A stretch of DNA of 64,000 nt, from positions 3,658,001 through 3,722,000 of the forward strand of contig OZ253541.1 in NCBI GenBank assembly GCA_965262365.1, written 5' to 3'. Position 1 is the first letter of the stretch. Every line of letters begins with the position of its first letter. The notes beneath the pieces are model-generated. The model was given only the letters and a program-made list of their open reading frames with translations. It was not told where the DNA came from and ran no database searches. This document shows positions 45,477 to 54,252 of this stretch, one piece after another. The position numbers and the translations under genes are program-made. The DNA comes from UBA6522 sp965262365. GTDB lineage: Bacteria; Pseudomonadota; Gammaproteobacteria; Steroidobacterales; Rariloculaceae.

Positions 45477-46313
45477 ATGAAGATGACCGGCGCGGAATTT
45501 GTTGCATGGCCGCGCAAGGCGATTACGCTACTGGGCATGTCCGGCGTCGGCAAGACCACGCTCGCCTACAAGCTGCCCAAATCCCAGTGGTTCCACTATT
45601 CAGGCGACTACCGGATCGGCACCAAGTACCTTGCCGAACCGATCCTCGACAACATCAAGCGACAGGCCATGCAGGTCGACTTCCTGCGCGATCTGTTGCG
45701 TAGCGATTCCATTTATATCGCCAGCAACGTCACCGTGCACAACCTCGCGCCGGTGGCGAGCTTCCTCGGCAAGATCGGGCGCAAAGACCTCGGGGGACTC
45801 AACGTGGGCGAGTTCAAGGCCCGCCAGCGGCTCCATGAGCAGGCGGAAATCGGCGCCATGCGGGACGTGGAACAGTTCATCGAGAAGGCGAACAAGATTT
45901 ACGGCTACGAGCACTTTATCAACGATGCGGGCGGGAGCATTTGCGAACTGGACGATCCGCAGATGCTGGATGTGCTTGCCGGCCACACCGTCATCATCTA
46001 CCTGAGCGCCGACCAGGCCATGGAAGAAAAAATGATCCAGCGCTCGATCGAAAACCCCAAGCCCATGTACTACCAGGAAGCGTTTCTCGACGAGCAGTTG
46101 AAGGAGTTCCTGGAGGAAACCGGGCTAGGCTCGCCGGCGGAGATCGTTCCGGACGAATTCGTACGCTGGATATTCCCGCGCCATGTGGCGCATCGCCGCC
46201 CCAAGTACGAGGCGCTCGCGGATCGGTATGGCTACACGGTGGATGCCCGCGCCGCGGAGTGCATGACCTGCGAAGCGGATTTTCTCGAACTGGTGGCCGA
46301 GGCTATGGGTTAG
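45477..46313 (+). CDS. P-loop ATPase of unknown role
   Basis: A 278-residue protein with a Walker A loop close to the N terminus (ITLLGMSGVGKTTLAYKLP), followed by WFHYSGDYRIGTKYLAEPIL. The rest includes DAGGSICELDDP, VIIYLSADQAMEEKMIQRSI, a segment with ENPKPMYY, and a short Cys pair (ECMTCEAD) near the C terminus. It resembles conserved proteobacterial proteins annotated only as ATPase. A kinase-like fold is plausible from the small P-loop domain. A GTG at 45465 is an alternative start. Divergent from lhr, 150 bp apart. Confidence 0.75.
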   Translation: MKMTGAEFVAWPRKAITLLGMSGVGKTTLAYKLPKSQWFHYSGDYRIGTKYLAEPILDNIKRQAMQVDFLRDLLRSDSIYIASNVTVHNLAPVASFLGKIGRKDLGGLNVGEFKARQRLHEQAEIGAMRDVEQFIEKANKIYGYEHFINDAGGSICELDDPQMLDVLAGHTVIIYLSADQAMEEKMIQRSIENPKPMYYQEAFLDEQLKEFLEETGLGSPAEIVPDEFVRWIFPRHVAHRRPKYEALADRYGYTVDARAAECMTCEADFLELVAEAMG

Positions 46314-46406
46314 CCGGCGGGTCGCCCATCCAGGAACGAATTGATTTCAAGCTGACTTATCTCACCAAAGCACCGCCGTGCCACTGTCAACCCGATACCT
46401 TATGTT

Positions 46407-46435
46407 CTTAAATCCCATCAGCCGAGGCATATAAT
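46407..46435 (+). promoter_or_regulatory. Candidate promoter for the gamma-carbonic-anhydrase-like gene
   Basis: A perfect -10 TATAAT at 46430-46435 lies 36 bases before the ATG. The -35 region at 17 bases (CTTAAA, 46407-46412) is poor, so an activator may be needed. The remaining 158-bp gap shows no other feature. Confidence 0.5.
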
Positions 46436-46471
46436 TCGCTTCCCAGGAAACTGTCCAAGGCTGGATTCAAC

Positions 46472-47113
46472 ATGCCCTGCTATGCCATCGAGGATCTCGT
46501 ACCCGTTGTTCACCCAACTTCCTTTGTACATCCCACCGCCGTACTGATCGGGGATGTGATCATCGGCAGAAATTGCTACATCGGACCTGGTTCCGCGCTT
46601 CGTGGCGACTTCGGTCGAATCATCGTCGGAGATGGCTGCAACGTGCAGGACACGTGCGTGCTTCACAGCTTCCCCAAAAGGGATTGCATCGTTGAATCCG
46701 ATGGGCATATCGGTCATGGCGCTGTGCTGCACGGGTGCAGGATCGGCCGAAATTCGCTGGTGGGCATGAACGCCGTCGTAATGGACAATGCCGTCATCGG
46801 CGAAGAATCGCTGGTAGCTGCAACCGCCTTCGTCAAGTCCACGTTCCAGTGCCCCCCGCGCAGTCTCGTGATCGGGAGCCCCGCAGTCGTCATACGCACG
46901 CTCTCGGACAAGGAAGTGGCGTGGAAGAGCGCCGCGACCCGCGAGTACCAGGCGCTCGCACGGCGTTCATCCGCATCGCTGCGAGAGGTTTCCCCGCTGA
47001 GGGAGATCCAGAGCAACCGGCCACGCTTCGATGCCAGTACGCTCGTGCCAAAAACCGAAATCGGCTCCATGAATTTCGATCGGCAAGCGGCTAAGCGGTC
47101 CCGAGCGCCGTGA
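46472..47113 (+). CDS. Gamma-carbonic anhydrase/PaaY-like hexapeptide-repeat protein
   Basis: A 213-residue left-handed beta-helix protein. Hexapeptide repeats run from PTAVLIGDVIIGRNCYIGPG to VGMNAVVMDNAVIGEES. Metal-ligand positions of gamma-carbonic anhydrases are visible: His in CVLHSFP, and GHIGHGAVLHGCRIGRN (HxxxxH). The C-terminal stretch WKSAATREYQALARR is typical of the PaaY/CaiE branch, in which PaaY is a thioesterase in phenylacetate degradation. No paa genes are nearby, so the exact activity is open. Its last 23 bases overlap the end of the rhomboid gene on the other strand. Confidence 0.88.
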   Translation: MPCYAIEDLVPVVHPTSFVHPTAVLIGDVIIGRNCYIGPGSALRGDFGRIIVGDGCNVQDTCVLHSFPKRDCIVESDGHIGHGAVLHGCRIGRNSLVGMNAVVMDNAVIGEESLVAATAFVKSTFQCPPRSLVIGSPAVVIRTLSDKEVAWKSAATREYQALARRSSASLREVSPLREIQSNRPRFDASTLVPKTEIGSMNFDRQAAKRSRAP

Positions 47114-47990
47114 CCCACGCGAGCACCAGCACTGCCGCCGCAATCGCGCCCCAAGGCCTTTGGGCATCCGCATCTCGCGGCAAGTCGATCGCGGCCAGCG
47201 CCGTACCGAGTCCAAACCCCGCGATGAACCCGGTCAGATGGGCCAGTATGTCGACGTTGTCGCCTTCCACCCCCGAGCCGGTGCCGGTGAAGGCAAGCAG
47301 TCCGATTCCGGCGACGATGGGGGCGATGCGCATCCTCCAGGGCGTATGTTTCAGGAAACCGCGCCTCCAGGTGTAGGCCGCCAACAGACCCAGCGCGGCA
47401 AATACCGCCGTGGACGCGCCGATCGCAAGATGCTGCCCGGGCTGGATCGCCACGTTCAAGGCGTTGCCCAGGGCGCCAGCGCCGAGGATGGCCGCCCAAC
47501 CGATGCCCGAGCCCAGATAACGGCCAACATAGAGGCCGAAGAAGGAGCCAAAGACAATATTTCCAGCCAGGTGGCTGAAATCCACGTGGAGGGTGAGCGC
47601 GGTGACGGTACGCCACCATTCGCCAGCCAGGATCCGCACCGAATCGATTCGTCCCGACCCCAGCCAGTCGTATCCCCAGGCACCCTGCCGCGCGAGCAAC
47701 GCCACCGCCAACAGCACGCCCACGTAGGCGACGACCCCGCGCCAGCCGGTGCCCAACTCCGGCATCGGCAGGATGCCCACCGGGGGAAGATTGCTCTCCT
47801 CGGCGTATTCGCTGAGTTCGGCGCGTGCCTGCGGCGCCGATTCGGTCGGCACGATGACCACCCAAAGCCCGTCCAGCCGCTCGATTTCGTGGTCGATCTG
47901 GAGCGCTGTCAGCACAAGGCCTGCCTCGCTGCAGCGTTTCCAGTGCCGGGTTTTCAGCACGGGCACCCAATAGTCGGTGTCTTTCATCAT
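47091..47990 (-). CDS. Rhomboid-family intramembrane serine protease
   Basis: A protein of about 299 residues. A ~85-residue cytoplasmic N domain is followed by six or seven transmembrane segments. Family marks are WWRTVTALTLHVDFSHLAGN after the first helices, the active-site Ser in AIGASTAVFAALGLLAAY, and the partner His in ILAHLTGFIAGFGLG. The serine motif reads GAST where rhomboids usually have GxSG, a small departure. It cleaves membrane proteins within the bilayer; the substrate is unknown. I set the start at 47990 (MMKDTDYW); it overlaps the end of the carbonic-anhydrase-like gene. Confidence 0.87.
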   Translation of the reverse strand: MMKDTDYWVPVLKTRHWKRCSEAGLVLTALQIDHEIERLDGLWVVIVPTESAPQARAELSEYAEESNLPPVGILPMPELGTGWRGVVAYVGVLLAVALLARQGAWGYDWLGSGRIDSVRILAGEWWRTVTALTLHVDFSHLAGNIVFGSFFGLYVGRYLGSGIGWAAILGAGALGNALNVAIQPGQHLAIGASTAVFAALGLLAAYTWRRGFLKHTPWRMRIAPIVAGIGLLAFTGTGSGVEGDNVDILAHLTGFIAGFGLGTALAAIDLPRDADAQRPWGAIAAAVLVLAWVTALGTA

Positions 47991-48100
47991 GGTCGAACGT
48001 GATATTAGCCGGAATTCGTTCGATTTCACGGTTCAGAGTTGACATTGCGGATTTCGGCTTCAAACTGTGTATCTGGACTTCATTAACGGTGGGAGTAGTT

Positions 48101-48682
48101 ATGCAAGTTCAACCTTGGGCGGTCGTTTCGTGTCTCGCCCTGACGCTGGTCGCGTGTACGAATCGCCAACCCCTGCCCACGGGGCCCGTTCCGCCCCAGC
48201 CGATGCAGGAGGAAAGCGTGCTCAGGGAAGCCGAAGTATTCTTCGGCCAAAGCGCGCAGGGTGTGGCCGACCTGCTCAATCGCGTGTTCCGGGAGAACAA
48301 CGGTCCGCCGACGGCCTACATCGTCGGCGAGGAGGGCGGTGCCGCTCTCGGACTGGGATTGCGATACGGACACGGCACTCTGTATCTGTCCGACGGCACC
48401 ACGAGCCGAATCTACTGGCGTGGACCGTCCCTTGGCATCGATGTGGGCGGCAGTGCCACCAAGGCGTTCGTGCTTATCTACGACCTGGAGCGGATCGAGG
48501 ACCTCTACCAGCGGTTCGGCGGCGTCGAAGGCAGCCTGTACGTGGTGGGAGGCTTCGGCGTCACCTATAACCGTCTGGACGATATCGTGCTGGCGCCGGT
48601 CCGGGTCGGCGTGGGATGGCGGCAGGGCGTCAGCATCGGCTACCTGCAGATGTCGCCTGACAGTTCGTGGAATCCGTTCTAA
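48101..48682 (+). CDS. EipA/DUF1134-family lipoprotein
   Basis: A 193-residue envelope protein. The N terminus (VVSCLALTLVACTNRQ) is a lipoprotein signal with Cys in a VAC lipobox. The mature part reads SAQGVADLLNRVFRENNGPP, YIVGEEGGAALGLGLRYGHG, then GPSLGIDVGGSATKAFVLIY and the glycine-rich GGVEGSLYVVGGFGVTYN, typical of DUF1134. EipA of Brucella, in the same family, supports cell-envelope integrity. The start at 48101 is supported by GGGAG at 48091-48095. The rhomboid gene diverges from it. Confidence 0.87.
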   Translation: MQVQPWAVVSCLALTLVACTNRQPLPTGPVPPQPMQEESVLREAEVFFGQSAQGVADLLNRVFRENNGPPTAYIVGEEGGAALGLGLRYGHGTLYLSDGTTSRIYWRGPSLGIDVGGSATKAFVLIYDLERIEDLYQRFGGVEGSLYVVGGFGVTYNRLDDIVLAPVRVGVGWRQGVSIGYLQMSPDSSWNPF

Positions 48683-48704
48683 AGGGAATCCACGTCGGAA
48701 ATCC

Positions 48705-49952
48705 TCACTGCAGGTGCCGGTACACCCGCGCCTCGAATCCCTGCAGCGCCTCGATCGCCGTATCGTCGTAGAACGGCCGATACTGCATCAGCAGCACGGC
48801 GCCGATTCCCGCCTCGGGATCGATCCAGAACTGCGTATTGTTGATGCCGGCCCAACTCAGGCTGCCGGGCGAGCGCATGGTGACCGAGTCGTGCTCCCCG
48901 GTTATCTGGAACCCCAGTCCGAAGGAGTCGTTTCCCGCTCCCAGGGGGAAGGGGCGCGCCATGGCCGGGTTGGGCGCCGGCATCAGCTCGACGCGCAGGT
49001 CACCAATATTATTTTCGCCCATTAGCTCGACGGTCGCCTCGTCAAGAAGCCGGACACCGTCACCGGCCAGCCCATCGCTGAGTATCAGCCGCATGAACCT
49101 GGCGTAATCCGAGGCTGTGGAAAACAGATTTCCGTCCCCGCGCACGAGAACACCGATCGTTCCCTCGGGATTGGGCTGCTCGACCAGACCGGGCTCCTCG
49201 GGGGTATGAAGGGTCACGAGCCGGGCGTTGTTTTCACTCTCCACGACATAGGCCGTGTCGTTCATCCCCAGCGGCGCAAAAATTCGTTCCTCGAGGAATG
49301 CGTCCAGGCCCTGCCCCGACACGCTCTCCACCAGGTTGCCCAGCACCCGCGTACTCTCCCCGTAGGTCCACCTTGTGCCCGGATCGTGCAGCAAAGGGTG
49401 GTCAAGCTGGGTGGGCGGCGGGCTCTGGGACCTGAGAAGCAGGAACAGGATCTCGTTGAAAATATTGTAGCCAAGCCCGGAGGTATGCGTGAGCAGATGG
49501 CGCACAGTAATCTCGCCATTGACCGGACGGAATGTGTAGCTGTTGTCGGTGGGATTGAACGATTCGAACACTTCTTCCGGAAGGTGTCCGGGCATGTACA
49601 TGGACACCGGGTCATCCAGACCGACTCTGCCATCCTCCACCAGCATCATCACGGCCGCCGAAGTGATCGGCTTGGTCATGGATGCGATACGGAAAATCGA
49701 ATCGACGGTCACCGGCCGGCCCTGGGCGACGTCCTGGCTGCCGAAGGCTCCAGCGTAAATGGCGCCGTCCCGGTTCGTGACCATGGCCACGAGACCTGGA
49801 ATGTACGTATCCCCGACGACCTGCTCCAGGTACTCGTCGATCGCCGCCTGGCCGGCTTCCGAGATTGATGGAGCCTGCGCGTCAATCTGTGTGGGCATCA
49901 GTCCTGCATGCAGACAGGCGACCAGGACAATGTTCCGCATCAAATGTCTCAC
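48705..49952 (-). CDS. Serine hydrolase, class C beta-lactamase-like fold
   Basis: A 415-residue secreted serine hydrolase. A signal peptide (LVACLHAGLMPTQIDAQA) precedes the domain. The catalytic Ser-x-x-Lys is in FRIASMTKPITSAAVMMLVE and the Tyr motif is RWTYGESTRVLG. ITVRHLLTHTSGLGYNIF is the family's HTSGL signature, and PGSLSWAGINNTQFWIDPEA stands near the third motif. Such proteins are usually esterases or D-aminopeptidases rather than true beta-lactamases. The GTG at 49952 has a GGGAGG ribosome site 5 bases upstream. It follows the ketopantoate reductase gene by 24 bases. Confidence 0.88.
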   Translation of the reverse strand: MRHLMRNIVLVACLHAGLMPTQIDAQAPSISEAGQAAIDEYLEQVVGDTYIPGLVAMVTNRDGAIYAGAFGSQDVAQGRPVTVDSIFRIASMTKPITSAAVMMLVEDGRVGLDDPVSMYMPGHLPEEVFESFNPTDNSYTFRPVNGEITVRHLLTHTSGLGYNIFNEILFLLLRSQSPPPTQLDHPLLHDPGTRWTYGESTRVLGNLVESVSGQGLDAFLEERIFAPLGMNDTAYVVESENNARLVTLHTPEEPGLVEQPNPEGTIGVLVRGDGNLFSTASDYARFMRLILSDGLAGDGVRLLDEATVELMGENNIGDLRVELMPAPNPAMARPFPLGAGNDSFGLGFQITGEHDSVTMRSPGSLSWAGINNTQFWIDPEAGIGAVLLMQYRPFYDDTAIEALQGFEARVYRHLQ

Positions 49953-49976
49953 TTGACCCTCCCTTGTTTCGAATCC

Positions 49977-50897
49977 TCATCGCCGTCCTGCCGCGTGCGG
50001 GCGCAACGTCTCGTATACCGTCCGGTTGACCGGCGTTGCGACTCCCAACTCCCGACCGAGTCGGACCACCGCACCGCTCAACCAGTCCAGTTCCAGCCGA
50101 TTGCCCCGCTCCAGGTCCGTGTGCATGGACGAGGTCATGTCCGCAGGCAATCCTTCCGCGAACTCGAGTCGATTCCGGGCAAGACCGTCTGTGAGGGCGA
50201 TGCCTCTGGCACGGCCGACAGCGGCGGTCTCGGTCATGGCTCGCAGGAACAGCTCTCGTGCTTGCGGGTCTTCCCGCACCGTCCCGAGTGGCGCACGCAG
50301 CATCGTCGTGGCGGCGCTCAATCCCACGAGGAACACGAATTTCTCCCAGATCGCGCGTTGAATGTCGTCACTGACGATCACCGGGATGCCGCCCCGCTCC
50401 AACTCATCCCGCAGCCGCTCCGCCCGGGGAGACGAGCCGCCCCCGGGCTCGCCCACGACCACCCGCTGCATGGTACCGACGTGGCGGATGACCCCCGGTG
50501 CCGCGATGGCGCTGCCGATGAAGGCGACGGCGCCCAACATTCGCTGCGGGCCCACGACCCGCTCGACCGCGGCGGACTCGACCCCGTTCTGCAGCGTGAG
50601 CACGGTGGTCGCGGGACCGAGCATGGGCAAGAGGGCGCCGGCGGCAGCCGTTGTATCCCACAACTTGACACAGACGATTACGTAATCGACCACGCCAATC
50701 TCGTCAGGATCGTCGGTGGCTCTGGCCGGAAAAACGCGGACGTCGCCCAGAACAGGGCTTTCGATGCGCAGGCCATGCTCGCGGATGGCCTCCAGGTGTC
50801 GACCGCGCGCGACGAAGTTCACGTCGCACCCCGCCGCCGCCATGCGTCCGCCGAAGTAACCGCCGACACCGCCACAGCCCATCATCGCGATACGCAT
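49977..50897 (-). CDS. panE: Ketopantoate reductase-family protein (2-dehydropantoate 2-reductase)
   Basis: A 306-residue NADP(H)-dependent reductase. MRIAMMGCGGVGGYFGGRMA is the GxGxxG cofactor loop; VIVCVKLWDTTAAAGALLPM, VLTLQNGVESAAVERVVGPQ and WEKFVFLVGLSAATTMLRAP are ApbA/PanE hallmarks. PanE makes pantoate for coenzyme A. Many paralogues in this family have other substrates, so panE is the likely but not certain identity. The frame extends 16 codons upstream; the ATG at 50897 is the natural start. It is co-directional with the serine hydrolase gene. Confidence 0.85.
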   Translation of the reverse strand: MRIAMMGCGGVGGYFGGRMAAAGCDVNFVARGRHLEAIREHGLRIESPVLGDVRVFPARATDDPDEIGVVDYVIVCVKLWDTTAAAGALLPMLGPATTVLTLQNGVESAAVERVVGPQRMLGAVAFIGSAIAAPGVIRHVGTMQRVVVGEPGGGSSPRAERLRDELERGGIPVIVSDDIQRAIWEKFVFLVGLSAATTMLRAPLGTVREDPQARELFLRAMTETAAVGRARGIALTDGLARNRLEFAEGLPADMTSSMHTDLERGNRLELDWLSGAVVRLGRELGVATPVNRTVYETLRPHAAGRR

Positions 50898-50985
50898 GAT
50901 GCATGCCATCATACCGGGCACGACCGCCGCTGACCTAAAATTCATACGGACGATGTGTCACGCTGGCATCCCGCTCGCCCGACTG

Positions 50986-52527
50986 TCAGAAACTGCGCCA
51001 GCGGCCGATTTGTTCCGTTAGAGATTGTACGAGTTCCGGAATCGTTCCGTGTTCGGCCTCGCTTTTGCCAATGATCCGCGCGATTTCGGGAACTCGGCGC
51101 TGTATGTGCTCCGCGAACGCCCCTAAGGCGGCCCTTGCGACTTCTTGCTGTTGAACGGCGCCATCGACCAGATTGTCAATTTCGGCCATCGTCCTCCGCA
51201 TATCGTCACCAGGAAGACCGAGGATCGTCGCATACTCCTCCAGTCGCGTGTGTAGGACTTCCCACAACCATCGTTCGGGGGGAGCATCGCCCGGAAGAAA
51301 CATCGGCTGCAGCGGATGCCCGTACTCGTTCGCCACGGCTTTCAAGTCATTTTCCATCGCTCGTGAGTCACCATCCAGTACAACGACAAAATCTGAAAGC
51401 TTGCGGAACTTGCCGAGCGTCCGGATGTGGCTCGGAAACTCGTTCCGCCCAGTGTTCCTGCCGACGACGATGTCTTCGTGGCGCAACCCCAATTTGACGT
51501 TCAGTGCATCAAGCACGCCACGGATCACGCCTTCCGCGACCACGTCCTCGCAAAGTATGGACAGCCGATCCCGAGACTGGCCGTACAGCGCCTTCTGGAA
51601 GATGTCGCGGTAAAGGGGCTCGCGGCGAACATGATCGGTTTCAGGATCACGGTCCAGAAATATTCGCCCCTCTGGAGGCACACTGTCGAGTATGACCGGG
51701 CTGTGTGAGGCAACGACGATCTGTAGCCTTTGTCGGAGCGCGCTTCGCTGTAATTCGAGCATCGCCTGCTGCTGGGTATACGGGTGCATTCCGGTATCGA
51801 CCTCGTCGATCAGCACCAAGGCGTTACTGAGTCCGGAGACATCCTTCGAGATCCGCAAGATCGTGCGTTCGCCAGACGACATGTGAAACTCGGAATAGCG
51901 TGTTTCGTTAGCCCCATCAAGCTCCGCGAAAAGCAGATCGCGTGAGGATTTGCCACGGATGAGATCGAGATTGCGATACCGCCATGGCAATATGCGGTGC
52001 GCGAAGATCAACAAGTCCGGGCTGATCGCGTCCGTCTGGACCTCTTTGTTTCCGAGCTGCAGGATGCTCCTCACTTCGGAAGGACTGGTGAGATTGGCAA
52101 GCGTGCGAAGATAAACATCGCGTTCGGGGAGGGATCCACTTCGACTCCATGATTTTCCCCGCTTCCAGAGCATGGATTGACGATTGCCCTGGTGCAGGTA
52201 GTGAAAATCGAGTTCGGTATTTGGTGCCGGGTCTGATCGTATAGCTTCCTGTCGGCTGGTGAAATTGGGGAACAACCGGCTGGGAGAAAAGTGGCCTGAA
52301 CGCCGACCCGGAACGCGGTAGGCGCACGCGCAAGCGAATAACACGGTCGATTTCCCGGAACCGTTGGGTCCGGCCAGAACTGAGACAGGGTAATCGAAGG
52401 GAATGCGGAGGTCGTCGATTGCGCGCAGGTTCGTGATGCGAACTTCCTCCAATGCCTCGTCGCGCTGCCCCCTGTTCGCCCGCAACGCGTCCCACACTTC
52501 CTTGAGTTCCCTGACAATCCGCGACAT
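50986..52527 (-). CDS. OLD-like ATPase with TOPRIM-type C-terminal region
   Basis: A 513-residue protein. The N-terminal half is an ABC/SMC-type ATPase: Walker A LAGPNGSGKSTVLFACA, signature FHMSSGERTILRISKD, Walker B ALVLIDEVDTGMHPYTQ, and the switch QIVVASHSPVILDSVP. The C-terminal half has LSILCEDVVAEGVIRGVLDA (Glu motif) and FVVVLDGDSRAMENDL (DxD), the pattern of TOPRIM nucleases in OLD-family proteins. OLD proteins often act in phage exclusion, alone or with partners. The start is set at 52527; a frame to 52608 is open. It is divergent from the RiPP cluster, and no GajB-like helicase is adjacent. Confidence 0.83.
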   Translation of the reverse strand: MSRIVRELKEVWDALRANRGQRDEALEEVRITNLRAIDDLRIPFDYPVSVLAGPNGSGKSTVLFACACAYRVPGRRSGHFSPSRLFPNFTSRQEAIRSDPAPNTELDFHYLHQGNRQSMLWKRGKSWSRSGSLPERDVYLRTLANLTSPSEVRSILQLGNKEVQTDAISPDLLIFAHRILPWRYRNLDLIRGKSSRDLLFAELDGANETRYSEFHMSSGERTILRISKDVSGLSNALVLIDEVDTGMHPYTQQQAMLELQRSALRQRLQIVVASHSPVILDSVPPEGRIFLDRDPETDHVRREPLYRDIFQKALYGQSRDRLSILCEDVVAEGVIRGVLDALNVKLGLRHEDIVVGRNTGRNEFPSHIRTLGKFRKLSDFVVVLDGDSRAMENDLKAVANEYGHPLQPMFLPGDAPPERWLWEVLHTRLEEYATILGLPGDDMRRTMAEIDNLVDGAVQQQEVARAALGAFAEHIQRRVPEIARIIGKSEAEHGTIPELVQSLTEQIGRWRSF

Positions 52528-52863
52528 ATGCACACCTATACCGGCAGCGAATTCGTCCGGCTCTGCGCGGGACGATTGTACGCCATGAGCTGGGAGCACT
52601 TGCCACACTTGAATGGATTGGTTTCAAGCAATAATACGTCCTGAAATCAATGTAGCGCTGGTCACTCCTAAAGAAACGATCCTAAAATAGAACATAGAAT
52701 ATAATAAAATCAAACATTTAAGAAATTAACAATCCATTAAATACTTTAATATCAGGTAAATATGTCGATGCTTGTTTCCATCATCGAAATGCAGCTATCA
52801 TCGGAGTTTGGATTCTTCAGCATACTCGTGCGAATTCCCCCACATAAGCAAGGAGCCCCCCGC
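52528..52863. other. AT-rich control region between the OLD-like gene and the RiPP operon
   Basis: About 336 bp. From 52664 to 52760 the sequence is much richer in A and T than the rest of the window and includes a TATAAT at 52700-52705 and TTAACA at 52726-52731. Promoters for both divergent genes probably lie here, but I could not choose a single -35/-10 pair. An open frame from 52762 continues into the precursor gene, but its first 34 codons lack a ribosome site. Confidence 0.5.
52850..52855 (+). promoter_or_regulatory. Ribosome-binding site that fixes the precursor start
   Basis: AAGGAG sits 8 bases before the ATG at 52864, an ideal spacing. It argues for the 63-residue precursor rather than a 97-residue form starting at 52762. 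Confidence 0.8.
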
Positions 52864-53055
52864 ATGGACCATCGCCTCGAACAGCCTTCACCCGAGTCAC
52901 AAGGTACCTCGACGCACGACCGTTCACACGCTGGTACTCCTGTTTTTGATCCGGCGCATCCTGTTCTGTCCAGACTTCTTAAGGAGGTAAGAAACGAGAG
53001 GCGCGTCGAGACAGCGTACGACCGCGTCCACAACCGCCACAACCGGGGGCGATAA
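52864..53055 (+). CDS. Putative RiPP precursor peptide with aromatic-x-Arg repeats
   Basis: A 63-residue peptide just before a radical SAM maturase. The leader contains a conserved-looking segment (FDPAHPVLSRLLKEVRNERR, residues 28-47). The C terminus carries three aromatic-[D/N]-Arg triplets, Y52-D-R, H56-N-R and H59-N-R, and ends GR. A fourth, H18-D-R, lies in the leader. Three-residue windows starting with an aromatic residue are the known target type of cyclophane-forming radical SAM enzymes, so these are the likely modification sites. It has no FxSxx ending, unlike classical FxsA precursors. No cleavage motif or Cys is present. Function is inferred from context. Confidence 0.75.
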   Translation: MDHRLEQPSPESQGTSTHDRSHAGTPVFDPAHPVLSRLLKEVRNERRVETAYDRVHNRHNRGR

Positions 53056-53079
53056 AGGTAACCCGGAAATCGCCGCAAC

Positions 53080-54252
53080 ATGGTCTCCGAGGGCCAACTC
53101 GACACCGTTCTCCTGAAGACCGCGAGCCGGTGCAATATCGACTGTTCGTACTGCTATGTGTATCGGGGACCAGATACTGCGTGGCGTCTTCAGCCCAAAC
53201 GCATGCGGCCCTCGGTTCTAGAGGCTGTACGCGATCGCTTGGTCGAACATGCCTGCCGGCAAGATGCAGGGTTCGCTATCGTTCTTCATGGTGGAGAACC
53301 TCTGCTGCTCGGCTTCGACGATCTCGCGGCGTTGCTACGCGGCCTGCGCGCTCACTTGTCGCCTGAGCGCCACCCAATCAGTGTCCAGACCAACGGCACG
53401 CTTCTGACCTGTAAGCTGCTCGACCTCTTTGCCGAAACGCGCACGAGCGTTTCCGTAAGCATCGACGGGCCACCTGAGGTCAACGACCTTGCTAGGCTGG
53501 ATCATCGCGGTGAGAGCACGTATGCGGCCACGACTCGCGGAATCCGTCTTCTCGACTCGCACAAGGAGCGCGATTTCCTGTTTGCAGGCACGCTGTCAGT
53601 GGTTCAGCCTTTCGTCGATGCGCGGATCGTGTATGAATTTCTGAAGGATCTGGGTAGTCCGAGCATGGATTTTCTTCTCCAGGACGGCAATCACGACCGC
53701 CTTCCGCCAGGAAAGGCACGGTTCGAGAGCACTGAATTCGGACATTGGTTTAGCAGACTGCTGGATTTGTATCTCGCCGATCCCTCTCCAGTCCCGATTC
53801 GCGTCTGCGACGACATGATCAAGCTTTGCCTGGGTGGAGCGAGCCGGAAGGAAGGTCGTGGGAGCGACCCGTTCGGTATCTTGGTAGTCGAGACGGACGG
53901 CGAACTCCGAAAAAACGACACGCTGCGTGCTTCGTTCGATGGCGCGGACCGGTTCGGCAAGCCGTGGAACATAACGACCACGCCTCTTTCGACGGTACTC
54001 TCAACACAGGAGTACATCGCCTACACGAGCATGCACGTACCTGAGTCCACCGCTTGCCGTACCTGCGACCTGCTGGCCGTTTGCGGGGGCGGAATGCCGC
54101 TGTACCGCTGGAGCGCCGAACGCGGCTACGACAACCCATCGGTGTATTGCCATGACCACAAGACCATGATTCGACACGTCCTCGCCCGGCTGGGCGAGAT
54201 GGGACTGCGCGACGCTCTTGTCGTTCGTCCTTCGCCTACCCATGTTTCCTGA
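53080..54252 (+). CDS. FxsB-like radical SAM/SPASM peptide maturase
   Basis: A 390-residue radical SAM enzyme. The 4Fe-4S cluster binds at SRCNIDCSYCYVYRG (C18, C22, C25), and VLHGGEPLLLG is the GGE SAM motif. Family marks match the FxsB group: SVQTNGTLLTCKLLDLF, MDFLLQDGNHDRLP, LVVETDGELRKNDTL, and the SPASM-type tail CRTCDLLAVCGGGMPLYRW with GYDNPSVYC. FxsB enzymes install cyclophane cross-links on small peptides. It follows the precursor by 24 bases, and its stop overlaps the start of the oxygenase gene. The target is very likely the 63-residue peptide. Confidence 0.88.
   Translation: MVSEGQLDTVLLKTASRCNIDCSYCYVYRGPDTAWRLQPKRMRPSVLEAVRDRLVEHACRQDAGFAIVLHGGEPLLLGFDDLAALLRGLRAHLSPERHPISVQTNGTLLTCKLLDLFAETRTSVSVSIDGPPEVNDLARLDHRGESTYAATTRGIRLLDSHKERDFLFAGTLSVVQPFVDARIVYEFLKDLGSPSMDFLLQDGNHDRLPPGKARFESTEFGHWFSRLLDLYLADPSPVPIRVCDDMIKLCLGGASRKEGRGSDPFGILVVETDGELRKNDTLRASFDGADRFGKPWNITTTPLSTVLSTQEYIAYTSMHVPESTACRTCDLLAVCGGGMPLYRWSAERGYDNPSVYCHDHKTMIRHVLARLGEMGLRDALVVRPSPTHVS

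Noticed and set aside
52762..53055. 97-residue form of the RiPP precursor starting upstream
   Set aside because: The extra 34 codons lie partly in the AT-rich region and have no ribosome site, while AAGGAG is ideally placed for the ATG at 52864.
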